This document shows, piece by piece, positions 19,947 to 28,163 of a stretch of 64,000 nucleotides of DNA (positions are counted from its first letter, which is position 1; each line of letters starts with the position of its first letter). A model generated the notes under the pieces. It was not told the DNA's origin. It made no database searches and saw only the letters and a list, made by a program, of their open reading frames with translations. The position numbers and the translations under genes are program-made. The stretch is from Leifsonia sp. Root227 (GTDB lineage: Bacteria > Actinomycetota > Actinomycetes > Actinomycetales > Microbacteriaceae), in NCBI RefSeq assembly GCF_001428745.1, contig NZ_LMIO01000003.1, positions 744,001 through 808,000 of the forward strand. Direction: 5' to 3'.

Positions 19947-19950
<4 letters not shown>
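19183..19950 (+). CDS. scoA: 3-oxoacid CoA-transferase subunit A
   Basis: A subunit of a two-gene succinyl-CoA:3-ketoacid (acetoacetate) CoA-transferase, 255 residues. It activates acetoacetate, an end product of leucine breakdown, with CoA from succinyl-CoA. The N-terminal CoA-binding region ([14 protein letters not shown]) and the [20 protein letters not shown] segment are typical. The GTG start was chosen because AGGAAGGGA lies six bases upstream; the longer in-frame reading would begin inside the palindrome. Its end overlaps scoB by four bases. Confidence 0.93.
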
Positions 19951-20614
<664 letters not shown>

Positions 20615-20618
<4 letters not shown>

Positions 20619-21118
20619 GGGAGATCGAGCAGCGCGGCCTCTACTTCGAGGAGTTCGAGGAGGACACCCGCTACCTGCACCGCCCAGGGCGGACCGTGAC
20701 AGAGGCTGACAACGTGTTCTTCACCACCCTCACCATGAACACACAGGCCCTGCACCTCGACGCAGCCTGGTCGGCGACGCAGCCGTTCGGCGAGCGGCTG
20801 ATCAACTCCATGTTCACGCTGGCGACGCTGGTCGGCGCCTCGGTCGCCCAGCTCACGCAGGGCACGATCGTGGCGAACCTGGGGTTCAGCGACGTGACGT
20901 TCCCGCATCCACTGCACCACGGAGACACGCTGTACTCGGAGACGGTGGTGGTGGCCAAGCGGTTGTCGTCGTCGCGGCCTGGACAGGGCATCGTGACGCT
21001 CGCGCACACCGGCCGCAACCAGGACGGGGTGATCGTCGCGACCGCCACCCGCCAGGTGATGATGTGGTGCATGGATGCTCACCTCGTTTTGGGCTCTGCA
21101 GGCGGAGGCGGGGAATGA
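20615..21118 (+). CDS. MaoC-type (R)-specific enoyl-CoA hydratase
   Basis: Hot-dog fold hydratase of the MaoC family, 167 residues. It probably hydrates the unsaturated acyl-CoA made by the carboxylase (methylglutaconyl-CoA) or a related substrate. The Asp/His active-site region NTQALHLD lies at about residues 42-49. The gene overlaps scoB and the following lyase gene by four bases each. The M. tuberculosis counterpart by gene order is Rv2499c. The protein has an Asn/Thr-rich catalytic segment rather than the classic D-x4-H spacing, so exact catalytic residues are uncertain. Confidence 0.87.
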
Positions 21119-21927
21119 GCGTGCCCTTCTCGTTCGGCCCAGCGCTGCTGTTCTGCCCCGCCGATCGTCCTGAGCGCTACGCCAAGGCGCTCGATCGGGC
21201 GGATGCGGTGATCATCGACCTCGAAGACGCCGTCGACCCCACCCGTCGGGCCGACGCAAGAGAAGCGCTCGCCACCTCGGATCTCGACCCTGACCGTGTG
21301 ATCGTCCGCGTCAACCCGGCGGGGACCGACGACCACGCCGCCGACCTGTCGGCGCTCGCCGTGACGCCGTACAGCACGGTGATGCTGCCGAAGGCGGAGT
21401 CCGTGGCCGACCTGCGCGACCTCGGCGGGTTGGCGGTGATCGCGCTCTGCGAGACGGCTGCCGGCGTGCTCGCGGCGCCGCGGCTGGCGTCGGCCGGCGA
21501 GGTGATCGCGCTCATGTGGGGCGCGGAGGACCTGGTGGCGTCGCTGGGTGGAACGTCGAGCCGCCACGCGGACGGACGCTATCGGGATGTGGCAGCGCAC
21601 GCCCGCTCTGCGGTGCTGCTCGCGGCCGGAGCGGCGGGGATCGCCGCGGTGGACACGGTGCACCTCGACATCGACGACCTCGCCGGCCTCGCGGAGGAGG
21701 CGGAGGACGCGGCGGCGGTCGGGTTCGCGGCGACCGCGTGCATCCACCCCGGACAGGTGGAGACGATCAGGGCGGCGTATCGGCCGACTGACGACCAGAT
21801 TCGGGATGCGCGCGAGCTGCTGGACGCCGCGGCCGCAGCCGGGGGAGTGTTCCGCTACCGCGGCAGGATGGTGGACAGCCCGGTGATCGCGCACGCGCGG
21901 TCGGTGCTGGCGCGCGCGGCGAGCTGA
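21115..21927 (+). CDS. CitE/HpcH-type acyl-CoA lyase
   Basis: TIM-barrel lyase of the CitE/HpcH/citramalyl-CoA lyase family, 270 residues. Metal and substrate residues are visible in VIIDLEDAV (Glu/Asp ligand), RVNP, LPKAES and ALCETAAG. In this context it should split the 3-hydroxy-3-methylglutaryl-CoA-like product into acetyl-CoA and acetoacetate, as reported for the M. tuberculosis CitE homologue Rv2498c, which also handles itaconate-derived citramalyl-CoA. No classical HMG-CoA lyase gene is seen here. Last gene of the operon; ATG overlaps the previous stop. Confidence 0.88.
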   Translation: MSVPFSFGPALLFCPADRPERYAKALDRADAVIIDLEDAVDPTRRADAREALATSDLDPDRVIVRVNPAGTDDHAADLSALAVTPYSTVMLPKAESVADLRDLGGLAVIALCETAAGVLAAPRLASAGEVIALMWGAEDLVASLGGTSSRHADGRYRDVAAHARSAVLLAAGAAGIAAVDTVHLDIDDLAGLAEEAEDAAAVGFAATACIHPGQVETIRAAYRPTDDQIRDARELLDAAAAAGGVFRYRGRMVDSPVIAHARSVLARAAS

Positions 21928-22167
21928 GCGCGGCCGGCGAGCAGGGCGCAGGCCGCTGCAACCCGGGCGTGTCGGAGGTCGGAATGCACGTTTTCGGCGT
22001 GAACCATCGGCCTCTGCGCTTCGTGATGAAACTGTGACCAAGCATTGTGTAACAGTTCACCGCGATTGGCCGTGGCCTGTCGGACGTATGCCTTACGCTG
22101 CAAGTAAGTATCGGGGAACTGGGGTCCTCGAATCGATTCGAATCACTCGGGAGTAGGGGGAGAGCAC
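21928..22167. other. Regulatory gap before the aldo/keto reductase gene
   Basis: 240 bases without a gene. It holds an inverted pair AACTGT (22030-22035) and ACAGTT (22052-22057), a likely promoter around AAGTAAGTAT near 22102-22111, a perfect 14-bp palindrome TCGAATCGATTCGA (22128-22141) and a strong ribosome binding site TAGGGGGAGA before the ATG at 22168. Confidence 0.5.
22128..22141. promoter_or_regulatory. Perfect 14-bp palindrome, probable operator
   Basis: TCGAATCGATTCGA is self-complementary and sits between the likely promoter and the ribosome binding site of the reductase gene, a good position for a repressor. The binding protein is unknown; it is not a LexA box. Confidence 0.45.
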
Positions 22168-23391
22168 ATGCCACAGCTGTTACCTCTCCGTCTGCGTGAT
22201 ACGGTCGCGCGCCGCGCGGCCGCGCAGGTAGACCCCAGTGGCGCGGACGGCACGGAGCCCGTGGCGCGTCCCGCAACGATCGGGCGCGGTGCTGACGCAC
22301 GCTCCGCTGCTCGCGCCGCGGTCGCGGCCGGAATGACCGAGTCCGGCGCCATCGAGTCCGGTGCCATCGAGCCGGGCACGCCGGAGGAGGTCCTCACCGA
22401 GTCGATCGGTGTCGAGACCGCCGCGATGCCTGCTCTCGACCCGGAGCTGGAACGCACCGGCCCGCTCTCGATCATCGCTCCCCGTCGCATCGGCGAGAGC
22501 GACCTCGCGGTGTTTCCGCTGTCGCTGGGCGCGAGCGTCTTCGGCTGGACGGCGGACGGCGACACTTCGCTGCGCATCCTGGACCGTTTCGCCCGCCTCG
22601 GCGGCAACTTCATCGACACGGCGGACAGCTACGTCGGCGGACGAAGTGAGGTGCTCATCGGCAACTGGATGCGCGAGCGCCGTAACCGCGACCAGGTCGT
22701 CGTCGCCACCAAGGTGGGCCGTCATCACGAGAATCCGGGCCTCGGCTCCGTCAGCATCGTGCGCGCCGTCGAGGCGTCGCTGGAGCGACTGCAGACCGAC
22801 CACATCGACCTGCTCTACTTCCACGACGACGACCCTGAGGTCCCCTTGGAGGACAGCCTGGCGACCGTCGAGTGGCTGATCGAGACCGGCAAGGTCCGCT
22901 ACCTCGCCGCCTCCAACTTCAGCGCGGACAGGCTCATCGAGGCGCGCATCCTGTCGTCGACCGGTCTGCCCAAGTTCATCGCCGTGCAGACCCAGTACAA
23001 CCTGATGCACCGCACGGAGTTCGAGAGCGCCCTTCGTATCGTGGCGGCGGCGCAGGGTCTCGCTGTCATCCCGTACTACGCGCTCGCGAACGGCTTCCTC
23101 ACCGGCAAGTACCGCAGCAAGGGCGACCTCAACGCGGACGCCCGCAGCATCCGTGCCGCGGCCTACGTCAACCGCAAGGGGCAGCGCGTCCTCGCCGCCC
23201 TCGACCGCATCGCAGCCGAGCAGGAGGTCACGCCGGCGAGCGTCGCCATCGCTTGGCTGCAGGCCAAGCGCAACGTGGTCGCTCCCGTCGCGTCCGCGAG
23301 CCGCCCCGAGCAGGTGGATGCGCTGATGGTCTCGGCGGGCATCCGCCTTACCCGAGCAAACATGCTCGAACTCGACCGCGTCTCCGAGTAG
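22168..23391 (+). CDS. Aldo/keto reductase with a long N-terminal extension
   Basis: NADP-dependent aldo/keto reductase of the MocA/YajO-like type. The catalytic set is intact: Asp150 and Tyr155 (FIDTADSY), Lys182 (VATKVG) and His219 (YFHDDD). The protein is 407 residues because about 110 residues precede the barrel, Ala/Glu/Thr-rich with the near-repeat TESGAIESGAIEPG. The ATG start is supported by TAGGGGGAGA six bases upstream, so the extension is probably real rather than a wrong start. Single gene with its own promoter and a palindromic operator. Substrate unknown. Confidence 0.9.
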   Translation: MPQLLPLRLRDTVARRAAAQVDPSGADGTEPVARPATIGRGADARSAARAAVAAGMTESGAIESGAIEPGTPEEVLTESIGVETAAMPALDPELERTGPLSIIAPRRIGESDLAVFPLSLGASVFGWTADGDTSLRILDRFARLGGNFIDTADSYVGGRSEVLIGNWMRERRNRDQVVVATKVGRHHENPGLGSVSIVRAVEASLERLQTDHIDLLYFHDDDPEVPLEDSLATVEWLIETGKVRYLAASNFSADRLIEARILSSTGLPKFIAVQTQYNLMHRTEFESALRIVAAAQGLAVIPYYALANGFLTGKYRSKGDLNADARSIRAAAYVNRKGQRVLAALDRIAAEQEVTPASVAIAWLQAKRNVVAPVASASRPEQVDALMVSAGIRLTRANMLELDRVSE

Positions 23392-23403
23392 CGCCGTCGA
23401 GCG

Positions 23404-23505
23404 TCCTCCGTCCGGCAGGAGTCTCCGCCGGATCGGCGAGCACTCTCTGTTCGTCAGGAGTTTCTGTCGGCGTGCCGGCCGCGTTCTCCGTTCGGAAAGG
23501 GCGCC
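23404..23505. repeat. Three degenerate tandem units of about 40 bp
   Basis: Between two convergent genes, segments starting near 23404, 23444 and 23485 share TCTCCGTTCGGCAGGAG-like sequence (first two also share AGTTTCTGTCGG-like ends) at 39-41 bp spacing. The copies are decayed. No coding frame or clear terminator is seen in the 142-base gap. Confidence 0.4.
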
Positions 23506-23533
23506 GCGACCCCGACGCTCCGCCGCTCCGCCC

Positions 23534-24118
23534 CTACGCCTCCGCGAGGATGCGGTCGAGCGAGCGGTGCAGCGCGGCGCCAGCGGCTATCGGGTCGCCG
23601 ACGTAGCCGCCCGCCAGGGCGCCGTCGCGCGCCAGGATGAGGTCGTCGGCCGCGTCGCCGGGCCGGGGGTGGCCGATGTCGCGGAACAGCTCCTCGATGC
23701 GGCGGGCGTACCAGTCGCGGTGGGTGCTCACCGCGACGCGCACAGGGTGCGTCTCGTCGGCGAACTGGGCGGCTGCGTTGATGAACGGGTCGCCGTGGAA
23801 GCCGGGGCGCACGGCTTCGAGGTTGATCGAGTCGACGAGTGCCTTGGCGATCGCCCTGGGGTCGTTGCCCTGGCGTTCCTGGTCGTCGAACCAGTCGCGC
23901 ACCTGCTTGTCGCGACCCTCGACGTAGGCGATGATCAGGAGGTCCTTCGAGCGGTAGTGCTTGTAGAACGTCGCCTTCGTGACGCGCGCACCCGCGATGA
24001 TCCGGTCGACACCCACCGTGTGGATGCCTTCCTGGTAGAAGAGCTCGTCAGCCGTCGCAAGGATCTTGACCTTCGACGGCGCGGGCGGCCGGATGGTCGC
24101 TCGGGCACTAACGACCAT
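23534..24118 (-). CDS. TetR-family transcriptional regulator
   Basis: TetR regulator of 194 residues with a clear N-terminal helix-turn-helix (ILATADELFYQEGIHTVGVD followed by the recognition helix TKATFYKHYRSK). The ATG giving MVVSARATIRPP was chosen over the GTG six codons upstream because AGGAG lies about nine bases before this ATG. Its own upstream region holds a perfect ACAGACCAGTCTGT palindrome, so it is probably autoregulated. The target may be the divergent M16 peptidase gene or the adjacent reductase; not determinable. The end is convergent with the aldo/keto reductase gene. Confidence 0.88.
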   Translation of the reverse strand: MVVSARATIRPPAPSKVKILATADELFYQEGIHTVGVDRIIAGARVTKATFYKHYRSKDLLIIAYVEGRDKQVRDWFDDQERQGNDPRAIAKALVDSINLEAVRPGFHGDPFINAAAQFADETHPVRVAVSTHRDWYARRIEELFRDIGHPRPGDAADDLILARDGALAGGYVGDPIAAGAALHRSLDRILAEA

Positions 24119-24221
24119 CCGGCACGACTCCTTCACTGCAGGGGACGGTCGGGTCCGTCCTCTTGGTTTCGCGTCGGCGTAGGGACCCGCCGATGCGTTG
24201 GTTTGACCAGTATAGCAGTAG

Positions 24222-24235
24222 ACAGACCAGTCTGT
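24222..24235. promoter_or_regulatory. Palindromic operator between TetR and M16 peptidase genes
   Basis: ACAGACCAGTCTGT is a perfect 6-2-6 palindrome. On the minus strand it lies just upstream of a -10-like TATACT (24207-24212) that could drive the TetR gene. This is typical of a self-repressing TetR. Confidence 0.65.
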
Positions 24236-24289
24236 TTGTCCTCATTTCGCACCCAGGGTTTTCATAGGGTCTGGCGTAGGGTGGAAGGG

Positions 24290-25702
24290 ATGAACAGCGC
24301 AGTCGACCTCCCGCTCGGTCTGGCCGACCTCTCTTTCGCCGCATCCGGTGACGCGCTGGTCAGGCGGACCGTCCTGCCGAGCGGCGTGCGCATCCTGAGC
24401 GAACAGGTTCCCGGCGCTCGCAGCGCCACCCTCGGCTACTGGGTCGCCGTCGGCTCCCGCGATGAAGCGGATGCGATCCCCGCCGAGCCTGCCACCCCGG
24501 CGCGCGCAAGCGTTCCCGCCGCTCCCGCGACTCCCGCCGTCCCGTCCAGCTTCGGTTCCACCCACTTCCTCGAACACCTCCTGTTCAAGGGCACCCCGAC
24601 GCGCACCGCGCTGGACATCGCCATCTCGTTCGACTCGGTCGGCGGAGAGCACAACGCGATGACGGCCAAGGAGTACACCTGCTACTACGCCAAGGTGCAG
24701 GACCGCGATCTTCCGATGGCGGTCGAGGTCATCGCCGACATGCTCACCTCGTCGCTGCTCGACGCTGTCGAGTTCGAGAACGAGCGCGGCGTGATCCTCG
24801 AAGAGCTGTCGATGGCCGAGGACGACCCGGCCGACGTCGCCAACGAGCGGTTCTTCGAGGCCGTGCTCGGCGCGCATCCACTCGGTCGTCCCATCGGCGG
24901 AAGCCCGCAGACCATTCGCGAGGCGACCAGGGATGCGGTGCTCGCCCACTACCGGGCCAACTACCGCCCGCAAGACCTGGTCATCACCGCCGCAGGCGCC
25001 GTCGACCACGACCTGCTGGTGGCCGGCGTCGAGCGGGCCCTCGTCGCGGCCGGCTGGGATCTGAGCGTCGAGGCGTCCCCGGTGCCGCGGCGCGCATCCA
25101 CGGCTGTCGCCATCGAGCGCGGGGCCGCGGTCGTCACCGTCCAGCGGCCGACGGAGCAGGCCAACCTGCTGATCGGCGTGCCTGGCATCGTCGCCACCGA
25201 CGAACGCCGCACCACGATGGGCGTGCTCAACTCGATCCTCGGCGGCGGGATGTCGTCCCGGCTGTTCCAGGAGGTGCGCGAGAAGCGCGGCCTGGCATAC
25301 GCCGTCTACTCGTTCTCCGGCGCGTACTCCGACGCCGGGATCTTCGGCCTCTACGCGGGATGCGCTCCCGCCAAGGCCACGCAGGTCGCCGAGCTGATGC
25401 TCGGCGAGCTGCACCGCCTCGCCGACGGCGGCGTCACCCCGGACGAGCTGCGCCGCGCTGTCGGCCAGCTCTCCGGCGGCGCGGCCCTCGCGCTCGAGGA
25501 CTCCGACACCAGGATGTCCAGGCTCGGTCGAGCCGAGATCAGCCTGGGGGAGTTCTCCGACCTCGACGAGAGTCTCCGGCGCTTGCACCTCGTCACCGCC
25601 GACGATGTGCAGAGCCTCGCCACCGATCTGGCGAGCAGACCGGTCTCCGTCTCCGCGGTGGGGAGCGTGACCGACGACATGTTCGCCGGACTCGCCCCCT
25701 GA
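24290..25702 (+). CDS. M16-family zinc peptidase (mitochondrial-processing-peptidase-like)
   Basis: Insulinase/M16 peptidase, 470 residues, the length of bacterial PqqL/YmxG-like M16B enzymes. The inverted zinc motif HFLEH (92-96) and the distal Glu about 76 residues later (ERGVILEE) are intact. Oddly, about 30 Ala/Pro-rich residues (59-88) are inserted between the conserved GSRDE and STHFLEH, which are normally almost adjacent. ATG start with GGAAGGG upstream and TAGGGT seven bases before the start. In actinobacteria this gene often follows pnp and precedes dapB; here dapB is two genes on. Confidence 0.93.
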   Translation: MNSAVDLPLGLADLSFAASGDALVRRTVLPSGVRILSEQVPGARSATLGYWVAVGSRDEADAIPAEPATPARASVPAAPATPAVPSSFGSTHFLEHLLFKGTPTRTALDIAISFDSVGGEHNAMTAKEYTCYYAKVQDRDLPMAVEVIADMLTSSLLDAVEFENERGVILEELSMAEDDPADVANERFFEAVLGAHPLGRPIGGSPQTIREATRDAVLAHYRANYRPQDLVITAAGAVDHDLLVAGVERALVAAGWDLSVEASPVPRRASTAVAIERGAAVVTVQRPTEQANLLIGVPGIVATDERRTTMGVLNSILGGGMSSRLFQEVREKRGLAYAVYSFSGAYSDAGIFGLYAGCAPAKATQVAELMLGELHRLADGGVTPDELRRAVGQLSGGAALALEDSDTRMSRLGRAEISLGEFSDLDESLRRLHLVTADDVQSLATDLASRPVSVSAVGSVTDDMFAGLAP

Positions 25703-25738
25703 CCCAGCTTCGCCCGTCACACCTGAAAGGCCATCACG

Positions 25739-26341
25739 GTGCCCCACTATCTTTACCTCGTCCGCCACGGCGAGCAGCAGGATGCAGAACACGGTCTGCC
25801 AGACGGACCCCTCTCCCCGCGCGGCAAACGTCAAGCGCAGCTCGTCGCGGAACGGCTGAGCGGGGTGCCGTTCACGGGCATGTACCACTCGCCGCTGAAC
25901 CGTGCGGCGGAGACCGCGGCGATCATGGCCGAGCGGATGCCTGCGCTGACGCCGGAGCCGTCGAGCCTGCTGTTCGACTGCATCCCGTCCGGGCCGACGC
26001 CGGACATGCCGAGGGCGTTCGAGTCGTTCTTCGGCAACGTCACGGACGCGGAGATCGAGGCGGGACGCGCGCAGATGGACGACGCGGTCGGCGAGTTCCT
26101 CACCCCTGCCATCGGCGATAGGCACGACCTGCTCGTCACGCACAACTTCGTGATCGGCTGGTTCGTGCGGCACGTCTTCGACGCTCCGTCGTGGCGCTGG
26201 CTGGGACTCAACCAGGCCAACTGCGGTCTCACGATCATCCGGGTGCGCTCCGCCAAGCCACCGGTGCTCGTCGTCCACAACGACCTCGGGCACCTCCCCG
26301 TCGAGCTGCGCACCGGCCTGCCAGAGCTGCAGCCGGTCTAG
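25739..26341 (+). CDS. Histidine phosphatase superfamily protein (phosphomutase-like)
   Basis: Phosphoglycerate-mutase-fold phosphohydrolase, 200 residues. The catalytic motif LVRHGE lies at the N-terminus and a second catalytic His in LLVTHNF near residue 135. GTG start with GAAAGG ten bases upstream; only 36 bases follow the M16 gene, so co-transcription is likely. Natural substrate unknown. It faces a GNAT gene across 15 bases. Confidence 0.85.
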   Translation: MPHYLYLVRHGEQQDAEHGLPDGPLSPRGKRQAQLVAERLSGVPFTGMYHSPLNRAAETAAIMAERMPALTPEPSSLLFDCIPSGPTPDMPRAFESFFGNVTDAEIEAGRAQMDDAVGEFLTPAIGDRHDLLVTHNFVIGWFVRHVFDAPSWRWLGLNQANCGLTIIRVRSAKPPVLVVHNDLGHLPVELRTGLPELQPV

Positions 26342-26356
26342 CGGCCGCGCGCCCGG

Positions 26357-26848
26357 TCAGAGCAGCTTGCGGAACCAGTCGGTCGCGTTCGGGTTGTCGT
26401 TGTACGGCTGGATGTTGTCGTAGCCGTGCGAGCGGTACAGGCCGCCGGCCGCCTCCAAGCTCGCGTTGGTGTCGAGCACGACCTCCGTCGCTCCGAAGCC
26501 GCGCGCCCGATGCTCCAGCTCGGACAGGATCGCCCGCCCCAGCCCGCGCCCGCGATGCGTGGGCGACACCCACAGGTGCTTGATCTCGTAGCGCACCACC
26601 GGCAATTCCGGATCGACGTCGGCGAGGGGGACGCGCAGCTCCCGGATGCCGCCGCAGCCGGCTTCGCCGTCCTCGTCGTACGCCAGCAGGAACACCCCCG
26701 CCGGAGCCACGAACTGGCTGGGATCGGGGAAGGTGGTGCGGTATGCGCCCTGCGACGCGGGGAACGAGGCCGCCCGCTCCGCGAAGTAGTCGCTCAGCAT
26801 CCGGTGGGCGGTCGCGTCCGTGACGGCGACATCAGCAAAAGACACCAT
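26357..26848 (-). CDS. GNAT-family N-acetyltransferase
   Basis: Acetyl-CoA-dependent N-acetyltransferase, 163 residues. The acetyl-CoA-binding motif A reads HRGRGLGRAIL at about 109-119, after the beta4 strand KHLWVSP, and motif B follows (GGLYRSHGY). Substrate unknown. It is divergent from dapB by about 68 bases; the ATG giving MVSFADVAV gives a normal-length domain. Confidence 0.87.
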   Translation of the reverse strand: MVSFADVAVTDATAHRMLSDYFAERAASFPASQGAYRTTFPDPSQFVAPAGVFLLAYDEDGEAGCGGIRELRVPLADVDPELPVVRYEIKHLWVSPTHRGRGLGRAILSELEHRARGFGATEVVLDTNASLEAAGGLYRSHGYDNIQPYNDNPNATDWFRKLL

Positions 26849-26904
26849 CGACCCAGCGTAGTTCGCCCCCGCGCATCCCGGAGTTCTCCCGGCTGCGCGG
26901 CGGG

Positions 26905-26910
26905 TAGATT
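26905..26910 (+). promoter_or_regulatory. -10 element of leaderless dapB
   Basis: TAGATT ends exactly six bases before the dapB GTG, with no ribosome binding site, so transcription probably starts at the start codon. Confidence 0.5.
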
Positions 26911-26916
26911 GGTCGG

Positions 26917-27699
26917 GTGACTATTCGCGTAGCCGTCGCTGGGGCGACCGGAAAACTGGGCAGCGTCGCCGTGCGGCTGATCGAGCACGCGGACGACCTC
27001 GAGCTCGTCGCTCGCCTCGACTCGCGTTCTCCGCTGGAGGACATGCTCGTCGCAGACGTGCTCGTCGACATGACCCTGCCGGCAGTGAGCCCCGGCATCG
27101 TCGCGTTCGCGGTCGACAACGGGCTGCACGTCCTCGTCGGGACGTCGGGATGGTCGGCCGACCGCATCCTGGACCTGGAGCGTCGCGTCGCAGCGCACGA
27201 GGGAACCGGCGCCGTGGTCATCCCCAACTTCTCGCTGGGCTCCGCGCTCGGCACGGCGTTCGCGACCGTCGCCGCGCGCTTCTTCGACTCCATCGAGATC
27301 ATCGAGGCCCACGGTGCAGGCAAGGTCGACTCGCCGTCCGGCACGGCTGTGCGCACCGCGGAGCTGATCGGCGCCGCCCGCGCGGAGAGAGGGCCAGTGG
27401 ATGCGCCGCACACCGACCAGCGCGCCCGCGGCCAGCAGGTGGCGAGCGTCCCCATCCACAGTCTCCGGATGCGCGGGGTCGTCGCACAGCAGCAGGTGAT
27501 CTTCGGAGGCGCGGGGGAGACCCTCACGATCCGGCACGACACGATCGGCTCCGAGTCGTACGAGGCGGGCATCCTCCTCGCGATCCGTGCGGCGGCGTCG
27601 GCAACGGGGGTGACGGTCGGCCTCGACAAGCTGGTCGACCTCGGCATCGCAGAACCCGACGGAGAGCCGCCGCGGCCGACCGTGCGCGAGACGGCGTAG
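26917..27699 (+). CDS. dapB: 4-hydroxy-tetrahydrodipicolinate reductase DapB
   Basis: Second committed step of DAP/lysine synthesis: NAD(P)H reduction of 4-hydroxy-tetrahydrodipicolinate. The 260-residue protein has the N-terminal nucleotide motif GATGKLG (9-15), the catalytic lysine in KVDSPSGTA, and DMTLP and GTSGW segments. The usual H-H-x-x-K stretch is H-G-A-G-K here, so the second histidine of the classic pair is glycine. The first His and the Lys are kept. GTG start with a leaderless promoter. Followed after 5 bases by a small TPR-like membrane protein. Confidence 0.94.
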   Translation: MTIRVAVAGATGKLGSVAVRLIEHADDLELVARLDSRSPLEDMLVADVLVDMTLPAVSPGIVAFAVDNGLHVLVGTSGWSADRILDLERRVAAHEGTGAVVIPNFSLGSALGTAFATVAARFFDSIEIIEAHGAGKVDSPSGTAVRTAELIGAARAERGPVDAPHTDQRARGQQVASVPIHSLRMRGVVAQQQVIFGGAGETLTIRHDTIGSESYEAGILLAIRAAASATGVTVGLDKLVDLGIAEPDGEPPRPTVRETA

Positions 27700-27704
27700 C
27701 CGCC

Positions 27705-28160
27705 GTGCGGAACCGTATCGCCGCGATCGTGATGGCCGCGATCCTGGTCATCTACCTGGTCCTGGTCTTCCAGCGCGCGATCATGCTGATCGCGACGGGC
27801 GAAGGCATCGCCATCGCAATGGGGATCGCCCTGCTCTCCCTGCCGCTAGTGGCCGCGTGGGCGATCGGCCGCGAGCTGCTGTTCGGCGCGCGCACCGAGA
27901 AGCTGGTGAAGATCCTGGATGCGGAGGGCGGGCTTCCCGTCGAAGACCTCCCCGTGCGCGCCAGCGGCCGTCCCCTCCGTGACGCGGCCGACGAGGAGTT
28001 CCCGCGCTACAAGGCCGAGGTCGAGGCGGAACCGGAGAGCTGGCGCGCCTGGTTCCGGCTGGGCCTCGCGTACGACGCCTCCGGAGACCGCAGGCGGGCG
28101 CGCTCTGCCCTGCGCGAGTCGATCCGCCTGTACCGCACGCAGCAGCGCGCGGCGGCGTAG
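27705..28160 (+). CDS. Small membrane protein with TPR-like C-terminus
   Basis: A 151-residue protein with two N-terminal transmembrane helices (about 7-26 and 35-56). A soluble C-terminal part contains one tetratricopeptide-like unit (WRAWFRLGLAYDASGDRRRA). It is found after dapB in related actinobacteria. GTG start 5 bases after the dapB stop; likely co-transcribed. Function unknown. Its stop is 3 bases from that of the convergent epimerase gene. Confidence 0.75.
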   Translation: MRNRIAAIVMAAILVIYLVLVFQRAIMLIATGEGIAIAMGIALLSLPLVAAWAIGRELLFGARTEKLVKILDAEGGLPVEDLPVRASGRPLRDAADEEFPRYKAEVEAEPESWRAWFRLGLAYDASGDRRRARSALRESIRLYRTQQRAAA

Positions 28161-28163
28161 CCG

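Noticed and set aside
22030..22057. CRP/GlxR or MtrA site in the gap before the aldo/keto reductase
   Set aside because: TGTGA and TAACAGTTCAC look suggestive, but spacing does not match TGTGA-N6-TCACA or GTAAC-N6-GTAAC. Only a weak AACTGT-N16-ACAGTT dyad remains.
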